Source: Zelonia costaricensis
Lineage: Eukaryota; Euglenozoa; Kinetoplastea; Trypanosomatida; Trypanosomatidae
Direction of reading: 5' to 3'
Length of the DNA: 64,000 nt
NCBI GenBank assembly: GCA_030849075.1
Contig: JASAOO010003529.1
Location: 31,010 to 95,009 of the forward strand
The notes under the pieces were generated by a model. The model did not search any database, was not told where the DNA came from, and was given only the letters and a program-made list of their open reading frames with translations. Below are positions 38,480 to 50,138 of this stretch, one piece after another. Position numbers and translations under genes: made by a program. Numbering within the stretch: the stretch's first letter is position 1; every line of letters begins with the position of its first letter.

Positions 38480-41086
38480 ATGCAATCCGTGGCACCGTCC
38501 GCGTACTCGCGCATGGATGACCACAGTGTGGCCGGCCCTGCCTCGTCGCTGTCGCATCAGCCGCGCACCCCAGAGCCGCAGCGCTTTCACACGCGCCACC
38601 TTGGCTGCTACCCCGACCCACGCCTCTCGAGCTCTACTTGCGCCGCCGTGGAAACTCCTGCGCATGTCGCGGCGCGTCTTTACGAGGATGAGGAGGGTTT
38701 CCACCTTTCCCCGCACGCACAGCGGCCGTCGCTGCCGCACGTGAGCGAGGCGGAGGAAAAAGAGCAGGAGGGGGAGGCGACGTGGGACGAAGACAGGCGC
38801 CACCGGGCCGCCCCTTGCACCCCGCAAACGGTCTGCCAGCACACGCAGCAGCAGCAGCGCCACGCTGAGCCGCTCGAGGCGCCGCCGCGTGTCCTCTTCG
38901 CTGTCACCCTCTCACCGGGGCACACCGCGGCGGCTCCCCCGGCGGCGTCGTCGCCGTACTCCCTCGTGCCCCCTCCCGGGGAGGGCGCAGTGGTGCGCCG
39001 TGCCCGCTCCCTCTCGTGCCCGAGCGCGAACCGCTCCCTCGCCCCAGGCCGCTACACCGTCCTCCTGCCAGCGCCGCCGTGCACTGGCGCGGACCTCTGC
39101 GGAACCCCGTATGCGGGGGCGTCTGCTGCATCGCGCCCCACGGTGCTGCTGCATGGTCCTACCAACCACGACGGCGTCAGGGAGGCGGTGCACGACGCGG
39201 TGCGCTGGCCGGTGTGCGCGCCTCACGGCCCGGGCGCCGTGGCGTCTGCGTCGTCAGTGCCGCGGCTGACGCGGCTGTCGATCAGCTCGAACGGGCACAG
39301 CCCAGCGGTGCAGGTGAGCTGGTCGATTGGCCGACCCACCACGCTGCGATGCCACGATGCTGACTCCGAGGGGCCACACGGCTGGAGCTCAACCGCCGAG
39401 GGGGACGAGGACGGCGACGTGGATCGGGCGCGGATGGGCGACTCAACGCAAGTGTGGCGCGGCTCCGCCGAGACGCGAGCTTCTGCGCTGACTACCCAGC
39501 CCAGTGTGCATCGCAGAGCGCAGCACCAGGACGATTTGGTAGAGGAGGAGGAGGAGGAGGAAGAGGCGCTCTTCGCGATGCCGACTGGGCAGGGTACCAG
39601 CCGGAGTAGGGGGGCACCAGTGACTTCGCCGCCTGTCACGTGGAAACCGGCTCCACCGTCACCCACGACTTTCCCTGCGTCGCAGCTGGACTTTTCGGCG
39701 TGTGCGCAGGACGCCGCAGTCCTGCTGAGCGGCGCCCCGGCGACGTGCTCGGCAGAGGGGGGGGAGGGGGAGGGGGTGGAGGAGAGGGCCCGGGGTGGCA
39801 ACGCCGTGCCGGACGAGATGGCCTCGTTTGCCGATCTGGAGGCGGCGCCGCGCAAGAGCTACGTCCGCTCCAACTGCGGCACTCCCCCGCCGTGCGACCT
39901 CGGCGGCTCCGGCACCACCCATGCCGCCGCCCCGGCGCACACTTCGGCGCCGACGCTGTCCACCGCCACTGCCGCGGTGTCCCAGCTGGACGGACGGCCA
40001 CAGCAGGGGCGGGGCGGCGCCATCACGTTTACCGGAGTGGAGTGGGACGGTGACGGGACGCGACCGGTTGCGGTGGGGCGGCAAGCTGGTGAAGTTGCGC
40101 TGCAGGTGTCCACGAAGTGGTCCAGGTCTGCGGGCCTGCACACGCCGCAGGGACGCGAGGCACCGGCACCGCGCGCAGACGTGGCGTGCCTTGCGTCGGC
40201 GGTGGCGGCTCAGCTGGCCCGCCTTTCCATTCAGGCATCACCAACGCAGAAACGACTCGCCTTCGAAGAGGACGAAGGGCTCGACGCCGGCAGCGCCGAG
40301 GGCGGGAGTGAGGGCGAGTCACCCACATGGCAGCCCGACGCCTGCGACGGCGTCAACGGCAGCGGCTTCCACCGCCGCGTTGTGCCCAAATGCGGGTTGG
40401 CAGCGCAGAAGGGCACCGGACGCGGCGCGGTCGGGCCACTGGGCAGAGACGCGGCCGGGGCATCGAGCAGCGGCCGAGCACCGACGGGGTTGCAGCTGCT
40501 CCGCTCTCGCAAGCGCTGCCTCGCAGAGATGCAGGCGACGGACGGCGAGGGGGCAAGCTGCCACATGGCGCGGTCTGTGCGCAGCGGGTGTGCGGCGAGC
40601 GCTCCGCAGATCGTGCTGGAGGGGAGGCTGGACGCTGACGCCGTGAAGCGGCAAAAGCACGAAGAAGAGCGGCGTCAGCGGCTGCAAAACCTCGACCCCA
40701 CAGCCGCCAGCACCGCCGCGGAGGACCTCATTCCCGCTCCGACGCATACAAGCGGGCCCAATGCAGGCGCACGCACGGCTGCGGCGTCGTTCGGGCAAGA
40801 TCCGGTGGCGGTTGCGCAGGATGCGGTGAACGAGGGCCCTTTGATGCAGCACCGCCTACAGAGCGGCGACACGGCGCCGTGGAGTCAGCTCAGCGGCATC
40901 AGCTACGTGACGCCCGCCTCCCAGAGCACCTCGTGTGGGCTGTGGGGGCTGCCAAGCTACTCCTCGCAGGGTCTTCAGGCGGCTGTCGCCGTAGCGGTGT
41001 CCGGCTCCTCGCAGGGCTCGAGCTCGCACGTTTTGGCGGCGTTGCCGACCAACCTCGCTGCCCAGCCGGCGCTGCGCAAGCCGTAG
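38480..41086 (+). CDS. Ser/Ala-rich protein of unknown function
   Basis: This is an 868-residue protein; 38480 is the first ATG of the frame, with another at 38513 also possible. It is not recognised. Most of it is low complexity: Ser, Pro, Ala and Thr with scattered Arg, plus an acidic run of about eight Glu near residue 355. A helical stretch near residues 560-595 (LASAVAAQLARLSIQASP) and a charged segment near 720-735 (KRQKHEEERRQRLQNL) are the only likely folded or coiled pieces. The KRQK/RRQR cluster could be a nuclear signal. No catalytic motif, membrane span or signal peptide is seen. The frame is long, uninterrupted and GC-rich at third positions, so it is accepted as a gene. Confidence 0.68.
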   Translation: MQSVAPSAYSRMDDHSVAGPASSLSHQPRTPEPQRFHTRHLGCYPDPRLSSSTCAAVETPAHVAARLYEDEEGFHLSPHAQRPSLPHVSEAEEKEQEGEATWDEDRRHRAAPCTPQTVCQHTQQQQRHAEPLEAPPRVLFAVTLSPGHTAAAPPAASSPYSLVPPPGEGAVVRRARSLSCPSANRSLAPGRYTVLLPAPPCTGADLCGTPYAGASAASRPTVLLHGPTNHDGVREAVHDAVRWPVCAPHGPGAVASASSVPRLTRLSISSNGHSPAVQVSWSIGRPTTLRCHDADSEGPHGWSSTAEGDEDGDVDRARMGDSTQVWRGSAETRASALTTQPSVHRRAQHQDDLVEEEEEEEEALFAMPTGQGTSRSRGAPVTSPPVTWKPAPPSPTTFPASQLDFSACAQDAAVLLSGAPATCSAEGGEGEGVEERARGGNAVPDEMASFADLEAAPRKSYVRSNCGTPPPCDLGGSGTTHAAAPAHTSAPTLSTATAAVSQLDGRPQQGRGGAITFTGVEWDGDGTRPVAVGRQAGEVALQVSTKWSRSAGLHTPQGREAPAPRADVACLASAVAAQLARLSIQASPTQKRLAFEEDEGLDAGSAEGGSEGESPTWQPDACDGVNGSGFHRRVVPKCGLAAQKGTGRGAVGPLGRDAAGASSSGRAPTGLQLLRSRKRCLAEMQATDGEGASCHMARSVRSGCAASAPQIVLEGRLDADAVKRQKHEEERRQRLQNLDPTAASTAAEDLIPAPTHTSGPNAGARTAAASFGQDPVAVAQDAVNEGPLMQHRLQSGDTAPWSQLSGISYVTPASQSTSCGLWGLPSYSSQGLQAAVAVAVSGSSQGSSSHVLAALPTNLAAQPALRKP

Positions 41087-42839
41087 GGGAGGGCGGTCGT
41101 GAATGGTGCTTCTTAGTCGCTGCCCCCACCCCAGCTCCCCTCGTTTGCGTCTGCCTCGAGCGCTCTGTGACGATGCGTGAGAGGCACGACCGTTGTGCTC
41201 CTGCAGCCTTCTCATCTGAAGTAGCGAGCCAGGCGTGTGTCGTGCCTCTCGCGAAGTCACGTGTGTTTCTTGCTTGATGCGTGAGTGCCTTGCTCGCCTC
41301 GTCTCGCACGTGGCCCTTGCTTTAGGGCTCCTGTTGTTTCCTTCTTTTCTTTTCCTGGTGCTCACGGCAGCCCCATGCTCTCCTGCTCCATTGCTGTGCG
41401 TCATGCGTGTGTTTCTCTTCGCGGTACGGTGCGAAGACTGTTAGATCCTCTCTTCCGACTCTCGTTCCCACGCTCCTGTGTACAAGGGTGCGCGTGTCTG
41501 TGTCTGTGTGTGTATGTGTTTGTGTGTGCATTGCTGAGTGTCTCCTGTACTACCCGTCTTTTCTTTTGGCCTACCGCGCGTTTTTCGCGTTTTGTCTCTT
41601 GTTTCTCTGTACAATTGGCAGGAATGCGTCGGCGGTGCGACTCCCTCTTCTCGCCTCGCTGTCATGTCTCACTGTATCTCTCAGCACGGTGCTGAGGGTA
41701 CCCCCAGCAACGCCCTGTCGTAGCCTCTGCTGCCACTTGCACACTCGTGTTTTCTTTTCTCACTTCCCCACGCTCCGCCCTGCCCCCACCTCTTGTTCTT
41801 TCACGTCACCTGCGCGACGACCTGTACTTCTCCGTGTTGTTCTCTTCGACCAGACCCACTTTTCCGTGCTTCTCCACCCCACCCCTTGTAGCAGACGGCG
41901 CGCGGAAGTCCGGGTGCGTTGCTGGTGCTTGTGTGCGCCGCTCGACGCTCCTTTCACGGCGCACACAAAAGAAAAAAAAAACAGAAAAGACTCACGCACG
42001 TCGTTTTGCCCCCCCCCCTCCCCCCCGCTGACGTCTCGCTTTGACGAGACGGTCCTTACTCTGTCCGCTGTTAGCTCTTCTTCTCGGTTTTATGTGCGTT
42101 CTCTTTGTGTGTGTGTGTGTGCCTGGGGTACTCGTAGATGCAGACGCACGATTTTCGGTGCTCGTTCTTCTTTTTCCCTTTTTTTGTTCCATTTTCATCG
42201 ATTGCGCCATCACCTTCCTTTACGCACAGGCGCGCGTCTCCGCACTGTACCCGCTCTCACGGCGGTCGGGTTCTTTCTTCTTGGGGCCGTCCACAAAGAC
42301 CGTCCGCCGTCACCTTGACTCGCTCTCACCCCTCCCCTCTCAAGCACTTTGCACCCTCCGTCGTGTATTTCAGACGTTTCTGTTTTTCTGCCTTCGCCTA
42401 GACCTTTGACTAGATGCACGAGAGATGCCACGCGGCAGATCACCTACGCACTCGACTCTCTCTCTCGCCCCTCTGTTTCCCTTTTCACCCAAGCCTTGTC
42501 CGTTTTTCGCGCCGGGCATCTGTGCCGTGCCCGGACACTGCCCACTTTTGCGTTTTCCCACGGGAGAGATCAGCTCAGCTCCTCAAGACCTGCTGAAGCA
42601 ACTGTGGGGCAGGATCGCCGTTGTTGATCCCATCTTTTGTGTCTCCTTTCCGCTCTGAGCTGCAACAACCAACCGCCGACTTGTGCCCGCCCGTGACGCC
42701 GGCACCGCTCTTCTCTGATACTCCACCTCACTTCTTCACTCGTGTACATCTCCGTGTCCATTGCAGAGACGCCCATCAAGAGAGGTGCATTCACAAACGG
42801 CCCTGAAGAAGGTGGAGAGGAAAGCGTACGCGAGCAACA

Positions 42840-42861
42840 ACACACACACACACACACACAC
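42840..42861. repeat. (CA)n microsatellite
   Basis: A pure CA tract lies about 860 bases upstream of the RPT6 start codon. Confidence 0.9.
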
Positions 42862-43384
42862 GCCGGGTGTGCTGCACGTGACTTGTGCAACTGTGAAGGG
42901 ACCCGTGCCGCAACGGGGCGAAACGCCGCGCCGCGGAGGGCGCGTTGCCTCCACGCTGCCGATGCGGTTGCGCTCTACCACCGTTTTTCCCCCTTTTCGT
43001 ATACGGGCAGAGGTGCAAGCCGAGGTGGCGGCTGCGGCGCCGGCGTGCGCGTGGACCTCGTATCAGCAACAACACAAGTGTCTGCGCGCGGGCTTCTTCC
43101 TGCAAAAAAAAGATCATTTTTTCGCAAAGGAAAGCGTTCATGCCCCCACGCCCCCCTCCCACTTTCTCCGAATGCGGGCGGACTTCGCCAGTTTGCGTAC
43201 CCACTGGACCACCTTGCTTCTTGCCCTCCCCTATCTCGTCCTTTCGCGTCTGCCTCGCCGTCTGGTGTTATCGCACTGCACCGCTTGCCCACACACTCGC
43301 ACCCCACACAACGGCTACCCTACCTCTGCCATCACCCACCGAAAGAGTCGAAGTCGGTTATCTCGTGCCTTCATCAGTTGCCGT

Positions 43385-43529
43385 GCTCGTTTTTTTCTCT
43401 TCTTCTCCATCTTGTCGCCTCCTCTACCTCCTCCCCCCCCGCGCGCACCTTGTCAGTTTCCGGCTCTGCGTTCGCGCGTCTCGCTGCACTCTTCTTCTCC
43501 CCCCTTCTCCCCCTCTCCGCCACAAACAG
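43385..43529 (+). promoter_or_regulatory. Putative spliced-leader acceptor for RPT6
   Basis: A long C/T-rich region ends in CACAAACAG with AG at 43528-43529, about 190 nt before ATG 43721. An acceptor here would remove the upstream in-frame ATGs at 42962 and 43172 and so supports the chosen start. Confidence 0.45.
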
Positions 43530-43720
43530 AGCAGTCTCGACACCCACAGCGTTCTACGCGTCCGCGCCTTTATACCAAGCCGGCGTGCAAGCCAGTGTGT
43601 CACCGCCACCTGACCGTCTGCTCCAGCTTTTTCAGTGCAGCCTTGACCTACCACGGAAAGGCGCGAAAAAAAAAGGACCCAAAAAACAACAACGAGCTTC
43701 CGCGCTATAGACACTCCGCG

Positions 43721-44956
43721 ATGCCCGCTGACGTGGCTGCTGCTCCGCAGTCGTCCCCGGCGACGGCGCCGACCAGCAACACCGCCGTCTCGGACTACTT
43801 CCTGCAGAAGATCCACGAGCTGCGCGCCACCCAGAAGCGCACGCTCGACAACTTCCAGCGCCTGGAGGCGCAGCGCAATGACCTCAACCGCCGCGTCCGC
43901 CACCTCAAGGAGGAGGTGCAGATGCTGCAGGAGTCCGGCTCCCTCGTCGTGGACGTCGTGAAGGTGATGGGCAAGAACAAGGTCCTCGTGAAGGCCGGTT
44001 CGGGCCAGGGAAAGATGGTCGTGGACGTGGACAAGACCGTCGACGTCAAGGATCTGACGGCGAACGCGCGTGTCGCGCTGCGCAGCGGCTCGTCGGCGAT
44101 TCACTACATCCTGCCGACCAAGGTCGACCCGCTCGTGTCGCTCATGAAGGTGGAGAAGGCCGGCAAGGAGTCGACGTACGACGAGATCGGTGGCCTGTCG
44201 CGGCAGGTGAAGGAAATCAAGGAGGTGATTGAGCTGCCCGTCAAGCACCCGAAGTTGTTCGAGGCGCTCGGCATCGAGCAGCCCAAGGGCGTGCTGCTCT
44301 ACGGCCCGCCTGGCACTGGCAAGACGCTGCTGGCACGCGCCGTGGCGCACCACACGGAGTGCACCTTCATTCGTGTGAGCGGGGCGGAGCTGGTGCAGAA
44401 GTACATCGGCGAGGGCGCCCGCATGGTGCGTGAGCTCTTTGTCATGGCGCGCGAGCACAGCCCCTCCATCATCTTCATGGACGAGATCGACTCCATCGGT
44501 TCGTCGCGGCTCGAGTCCGGCGAGAACGGCGACAGCGAGGTGCAGCGCACGATGTTGGAGCTGCTGAACCAGCTGGACGGCTTCGAGGCGTCGAAGAACA
44601 TCAAGGTCATCATGGCGACGAACCGCATGGACATCCTCGACGAGGCGCTTCTGCGGCCCGGTCGCATTGACCGCAAGATCGAGTTCCCGGCGCCGGACGA
44701 GGCGGCGCGCCACGAGATTCTCAAGATCCACTCGCGCAAGATGAACCTGACGCGTGGCATTGACCTGAAGGACATTGCGAAGAAGACGTCCAACTGCTCC
44801 GGCGCGGAGCTGAAGGCGGTGTGCACGGAGGCTGGCATGTTCGCCCTGCGTGAGCGCCGCGTGCACATCACCCACGAGGACTTTGTACTTGCCGTGGCGA
44901 AGGTGATGCACAAGGACCAGGACAAGAACGTCTCCCTCAAGAAGATGTGGAAGTAA
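43721..44956 (+). CDS. RPT6: 26S proteasome regulatory ATPase subunit RPT6 (PSMC5/SUG1)
   Basis: This is a 411-residue protein, the usual RPT6 length. It has an N-terminal coiled coil (about residues 20-70), an OB-fold segment ([18 protein letters not shown]) and then the AAA+ domain: Walker A GPPGTGKT 195-202, Walker B FMDEID with Asp254-Glu255, the ATNRMD sensor and [11 protein letters not shown] with the arginine fingers. The C-terminus ends LKKMWK, as in RPT6 orthologues. [28 protein letters not shown] and [15 protein letters not shown] are RPT6-specific rather than general RPT. It is one of six ATPases in the 19S base that unfold ubiquitinated proteins into the 20S core. The frame is open to 42761, but that extension has His-Thr repeats and no family similarity, so 43721 is the start. 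Confidence 0.97.
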   Translation: MPADVAAAPQSSPATAPTSNTAVSDYFLQKIHELRATQKRTLDNFQRLEAQRNDLNRRVRHLKEEVQMLQESGSLVVDVVKVMGKNKVLVKAGSGQGKMVVDVDKTVDVKDLTANARVALRSGSSAIHYILPTKVDPLVSLMKVEKAGKESTYDEIGGLSRQVKEIKEVIELPVKHPKLFEALGIEQPKGVLLYGPPGTGKTLLARAVAHHTECTFIRVSGAELVQKYIGEGARMVRELFVMAREHSPSIIFMDEIDSIGSSRLESGENGDSEVQRTMLELLNQLDGFEASKNIKVIMATNRMDILDEALLRPGRIDRKIEFPAPDEAARHEILKIHSRKMNLTRGIDLKDIAKKTSNCSGAELKAVCTEAGMFALRERRVHITHEDFVLAVAKVMHKDQDKNVSLKKMWK

Positions 44957-45474
44957 GCCGCGCTCTGGCATGTGCGCTTCTCTGTGTGTCTGTGCGTGAG
45001 TCGACCAGAGCGGGAGCTGTGGTGCTGCGTCTCCTCCCGTCCCCGCAGACTGTGAGCGGCCGCCTCCTCTCTTCCTCGACGTCGATCGCTGTTGAAAGAG
45101 TGCGGCGCGCGGGTTGACCTCGTTATTCTTGTGACGTGCGTGTCCCATCCCTGCACACCCCTTCCTGCCCTCGACGGCTACGCTGCCCCTCGTGTTCTTT
45201 TTTTCATGCAAGTGCGTCACTGCTGCACGCGCTGGAGAAGAGAACGCTTGGAAGAGTGCCTGCCCTCTTAGTGCCATGTGTGCGTGTGCGTGTGTGTGTG
45301 TTTGCGTGGGCACGTAGAAGCGTTTCGGGTGCTGTGCGCGGTGTCTTGTCAGGTGCATGATGGAACAGCGAAGCTCTATTTGTCTCCGGGACCGTACCCC
45401 TCCTGCCCCCTGTTGTCTGTGCACACAGAAGCTGTCGACGTGCGTGGCGCCAGATGCGGGAGGGGGTGGTGGGT

Positions 45475-45487
45475 GGGGGGGGGGGGG
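45475..45487. repeat. Poly-G run
   Basis: Thirteen consecutive G on the + strand follow GGGGGTGGTGGGT in the 3' flank of RPT6. Confidence 0.95.
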
Positions 45488-46799
45488 ACCACGCCCCTCT
45501 TGAGCGGCGCGCTTCGGTTGCTCAAGAGTTTTTGTTGGCGTTTGTGACTTTCGGCACGATGCATGTGTTCATCTTCGCTGAAGTAGAAAAAGGGGATAGC
45601 CGGAGTGTTTCCATTTTTCGCACCTCATGTTTTATGCAAGGATTCATCGAGGCACAACTCAATTACGAGAAGCACACACACGCACACACGGCCGGGCCGG
45701 TCACGCCGTGAGGGAAGCAAATGCGTGCGTCATGCCTTTCGTAGAAGGAGCTGCAGCGAACTCGTCGCCAGCATCCTTTTTTCCTCAAAGGCGTGATTGG
45801 CTGGCTCCAGGTGTCACCGGCGCGTTGAGGAGGGTGAGACGGGAGAGTCAAGGGTGGAGGAGGAGCACAGTGGAGAAGAGACCGTTGCACCCGCAAGACG
45901 TGTCACACGAAGGGGAACGTCCCGCTCTCCTCGCTTGGCACACGCACACAAGTTCACCTCACTTGTGATGTAACAGGCGAGCGGCACCGCAGTGCCGCCC
46001 CCTTCGCCCCGCCCCTGCCGTGCGGCTCTACACGTTTGTGTGTTTTTGCCTCCAGCGTTGTGCCCGTTTTGACCTCTATGCCATGTTTCTGTCCCCACTC
46101 CTCTGTGCCTTCTTTCTCGGTGGACCGCCATCACCGCCACATCCTTCGCTGCCTTTGTCGCGCCCTCTTGACTCCCCCTCACCAACGCATCCTCTTCCCG
46201 TGACCCACCGCCGCCTCGCCCCTTTCGGCGCAGCGTCCATTCATTGTACCTGTGTCAACTGACAACCAAGGTGACGTGCGCGGCGTCGTCATAGAAAAGC
46301 TGTAAATATCTTAACGACCACCCACACACGCACCCACGCATACACAATAAAGGACAGTGTACCCCCTCCCCAATCAGGTCCACCACGGAACGAGAACAGA
46401 CCCTTTCCGCAGCAGTCTGCGCTGTAGCACGCTGTGCTCTACGCCTTTCCAGTTCCCCCATTTGGATTGGCACCCCCACGACCCCCCCCTCACTCCCGCT
46501 TTTATTCACCCCTCCCCTCCTTCTCCCCTTCCACCTCTTTTTTTCCCCACCAGCCCGGAGTGCTCCGAGCCGCATTCGCCCCGCTTTCCTTTTTTTTCTT
46601 TTGAACGTTGTCTCTTCTGCATCGCTGCACGCGTGCGCGCCATCACGTGCGATCACACAAGGGACGCACCCACGCGCACACACAGACACCAAAGCGACAC
46701 TTTCTTCCCACCTCACCCCCAAAACTCACACGCACCTGCACCTGGAAACACCTGGCAACGTGGAGAGTCCTCGGTGCCTCGACGTGTCACCGATACACT

Positions 46800-46823
46800 C
46801 ACACACACACACACACACACACA
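46800..46823. repeat. (CA)n microsatellite
   Basis: A pure CA tract of 24 bases lies in the RPT6-HECT interval. Confidence 0.9.
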
Positions 46824-49800
46824 GACACGCGCGCACACGTGTGGACCCGAGTAAGCGTGGAGACGCAAAGTAAAAAGAAAGCGACAACCACATCAGAGGG
46901 CAGCATATCGTGCGAGCATCACGCCAGTGCACCGGTCGCACCAGGTCCTTTTTTCTGAAACACATAAAGGCACGACTCACTTCCTCTTTTTCTTTCGCAT
47001 CGCCTTGTGTGTTTGTGCCTGTGCTTGTCTGTGTGCGTGTGTGCGTTTGTGTGCTGCTCTCGAGCCGATCTCGCTCCATAGTCCCCCTTCAGTTTCATAG
47101 GTGTGCGGCGCGCGTCTGTGCTTGGTAGGCGACTCCTTGTTGACACGGTGTTCTCGCGTCGCTTTTCTTTTCTGCGTGGTTGTCTCTGCGCCGCAGCTTC
47201 TATTCCACCCCCTTTCCTCCCCCCTCCTCCTCCCTACTTCCCCGTCGCTGCGCGTCACCGCGGTGCCCGCCGCTACTCCACATAACTTTCTCCGCGTAGG
47301 GGGAGGGGACCCGCACCGTACTGCTTGCGCCATCTCGGGAGGACTTTTTCTTGCTTCCCACTTCGCACGCACCGGGGACACTGACACGACGTCAAGGGCC
47401 TGTAATTGAATCGTCAGCCCCTCTCTCTTTCTCGCTTACCCATACGTCTCTTGCCACGTGTCAACCTTGCCCTGCTACGTGCTGAAGGCGCCTCTCATCG
47501 CGGCTCCCCCCTCCCCCTTGCCCGGACCTTACCCTCTCCCCCTCACCTTCTCCTGAATCCCGCTGCGCCTCGGCGCCCGACCCCCCCCTCCCATTTCTCC
47601 CCATCTCTCAGCCACCCTCCCCTTCACTCAGTCATCTTTTCTTCTCTGTCAGGACGCGTGCACGCGCGTTGCCTCGTCTTCTCCACTGCTGATTCCCTCC
47701 TCTCGTCCCTCCATCTCGTCCCTGTGTGTGTGTGTGTGTGTCTCTTTCCACTTGTGAGGCCTTGTGTTTCCGCCATCACCAGGTCTCGCGCGAGCTGACT
47801 TTTTCTTCCTCCTTCACTTTTTACTCCTCCGTTTCAGTCGCGTGCCGCCGCTCGTCTGTACCCCAGATTCCCCGCTGCCCTGAAGCTCTGCTTTTCTTTT
47901 CTCGCTGTTTGCGTGTTTGTCTGTTTGGTTACCGTGTGGCGTTGCCGTGATTCCCATCGTCCCTTTCTTCGCCACCCAGTGGCGAGGTCACAGACGAGTC
48001 AAAAGCGGAGGGCCGGCGTTGTGTCCACCGAACAAGGAAGAAAGTGAGAACGGTGGTGCGCACATTGCGGGTGTGTACGCGTTGTTGTTTTCTTTGGCAG
48101 TTGTCGGTCCCCCCCTTACCTTCCTCCCCCCCCTCCCGCGCCCTCCACCACCTCCACTCGACACCGTTGCGCGTCACGACTTTCGCATCGAAGTCCCTTT
48201 CGCTTTTTTCGTCTCTTGCCGCTGCCTGTTTCGTTCGTTGTCACCTTCTTTTCCGTCTGTGGACGGGCGCTGCGAGCTTCATTCAGTGACGGATCTCTCT
48301 CTTGTCGCTGTGCTTGTTTTTCTCTTCTCTGGTCTTACGTACGGTGAGCGCGCATTCATTGTGTGTGAGTGTGTGTGCTTGTGTGTGTGGCTTCTTTGCC
48401 TAGCAGCGTCTTTTTTTGGGTCTGTTTCTGTGTGGGTTCAGCCTACGCACTTTTGTGGTTGTGTTTGTGTCTTTGGGTGCGTTTGGTGGGTGACAACCGC
48501 AGCCGCCTGTCTTTGTGCCCTCACGACTTCGCCGCTTTTTACGTTGCTGTTCACGCGCCTTCTCTCTTTTTTTCCCCTGTCTTTCCGGCCTCTCTCCTTC
48601 CCCACCCACGCACATCTTCGCCCGCGGAGGCACTTGAGGTTTCTACTTGCCCTCCTCTGCGCAGTCCTGGGGAAGGTGCACGCCGCTTCCCACGAACGTC
48701 TGTCCTCGCTGGCACTTGGCTCTGTAAAACTCTGTGACGTCCTGCTGCTTTGCTCTTGCCGGTGGCTCCCTGCTCTCTCTTCTCGTCTTCCGCACGTCGC
48801 GTGATTGTTGTCTTCTTTTTTTTTTTTCATTTGTCCATCTCCTCTCTTCCTCGACAGACCACCTCTGTGGCGGCGCTGCTCTCCTCTCCTCTTCCGGGTT
48901 GCTCTGCGTGCCGCTGCACTCGGCAAGTCAAGGTACTGCCGCCTCCCCCCGCTCCTCCCCCGCCCTCCACCTCCACAGTTTTGCCCCTCAATTTGGTTCT
49001 GCTTTTTCTCGTCAGGCTCAACCAGCTTCTCTCCGCTCCCCCCTCTCTCGCGTCGTCTGTCCCCCTCTCGGCGACGCCTCACCGTCCCTGTTCGCAACAT
49101 TCTGTTTCTCCTCCCCCCCACCCCCTCTGGTCCCGTGCACAGCCCACCTTTCACTTGCCAGACTTCCCTGCAGCAGCCTCCGACACATTCTGGTTGTGCT
49201 CGCGCTTTTTCCTTCGCTTTTTCGGTTCTCCGCTGCGTGTTTGTGGCTTTGTGCGTCTCCTTTTGTGTGTGTTTTGCTCGATTGGTGCGTGTGTTTGGGT
49301 GTGTTTTCTGTGGTGTTGTGTGGCTCTTCTCCAGCATCGTCCTTTCTTTTTTTTCCCCAGGGTTAACACCGCTACCCCTGCGTCCTCCTTCCCGGCCTCC
49401 TCGACCCTTTGACTTCCGTCGTCCGTGCTGTTGCTGCCAGGTGCGGAGCGCCAGCGTGGGGTGCCCCGGGGGGCTCGCTTTCACCTCTTCGTGGTTTTCT
49501 TTGTTCAAAGGCTCCGCTGCAAGCCTGTATGTACTGCGCACCACGACAATCCCCATCTCTGATTATCTGTCGACGTCACCCGTGCTTCCGCTACGGTGTT
49601 TTTTCTCCTTTGTTTGTTACCTTCACCTTTTCCGCCCCTCGCACAGTCTGACATTTTGCCCTTTTTCCTTTCTGTCAGCCTTTCCCGATTCACCGTAATC
49701 GCTGCTTTCATCTCGCCCGGGCGTGGGTGCGCCACTGTGCGCAAGTCGCTCCGCATCCGGTTGCTGGTCCACTCTGTCACGGGGGAGATAAAACAGCACA

Positions 49801-50040
49801 ACCACCGCAACACCAACCACAGCGCTGCTCACCATTCAGAACCTTCTCCTCAAGTTTCTCCTTTTCGGCGGAGCCTTCTGCTGTGTGTGTCTGTGTGTGT
49901 GTACGTGTACGTGTGGGTGATTAGCTTCGCTTCCCCATCTTCCACATCGCCCAGTGAAGACCGCTTTGCTGAGGCCACGTGAGCGGTGACAGCGTTTTCT
50001 CACCACCTCTGTGAGAAGGTGTCGCGAAGACGTGCACGCC

Positions 50041-50071
50041 TCTCACCATCTCCCCCTCTCCCCCTCTTCAG
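50041..50071 (+). promoter_or_regulatory. Putative proximal spliced-leader acceptor for the HECT ligase gene
   Basis: TCTCCCCCTCTCCCCCTCTTCAG ends with AG at 50070-50071, 68 nt before ATG 50139. Equally good signals lie upstream at 49645-49646 and 49677-49678, so site use is uncertain. Confidence 0.4.
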
Positions 50072-50138
50072 GGTCACTTTATTCATCCGCTCTCACCCTC
50101 ATCCTCCCTGGCAAAGCGTAGACCTTGGGCGGCCAGTC

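Larger units (their letters stand above)
41087..43720 (+). other. Intergenic region, 2.6 kb
   Basis: No gene is supported. TG-rich (about 41498-41529, 42105-42121) and CA (42840-42861) tracts are present. Sequence from about 41330 to 43540 is strongly pyrimidine-biased on the + strand. Long open frames here encode Ser/Leu/Pro/Cys-rich strings typical of such bias. Confidence 0.55.
44957..50138 (+). other. Unusually long intergenic region, 5.2 kb
   Basis: I find no credible protein gene or RNA gene. The first 1 kb is mixed sequence with a TG tract (about 45278-45302) and a run of 13 G (45475-45487). From about 46370 to 49900 the + strand is heavily C/T-biased with repeated TTTTCTTT and CCCCTCCC blocks. 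The open frames on both strands there (for example 47917-48804 +, 48438-49556 -) are products of that bias. Confidence 0.55.

Noticed and set aside
41407..42318. 303-codon open frame between 41087 and 43720
   Set aside because: It is composed of TG-repeat Cys/Val and pyrimidine-derived Ser/Leu/Phe; there is no start context or domain.
42761..43720. 320-codon in-frame extension upstream of RPT6
   Set aside because: It encodes repeat-derived His-Thr and Ser/Pro/Leu strings, contains likely splice-acceptor tracts, and is absent from the RPT6 family.
43424..45424. 666-codon open frame on the minus strand across RPT6
   Set aside because: It is the antisense shadow of a highly conserved ATPase; GC-rich third positions suppress stops on the opposite strand, and the predicted protein is His/Arg/Leu-rich with no motif.
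47917..48804. 295-codon open frame in the RPT6-HECT gap
   Set aside because: It is Cys/Leu/Phe/Ser/Pro-rich from C/T bias and TG repeats; the apparent membrane spans are an artefact of poly-T codons.
48438..49556. 372-codon minus-strand open frame in the RPT6-HECT gap
   Set aside because: It is Lys/Arg/Glu/Gly-rich, as expected from the complement of a pyrimidine-biased strand; it would also oppose the direction of the whole gene array.
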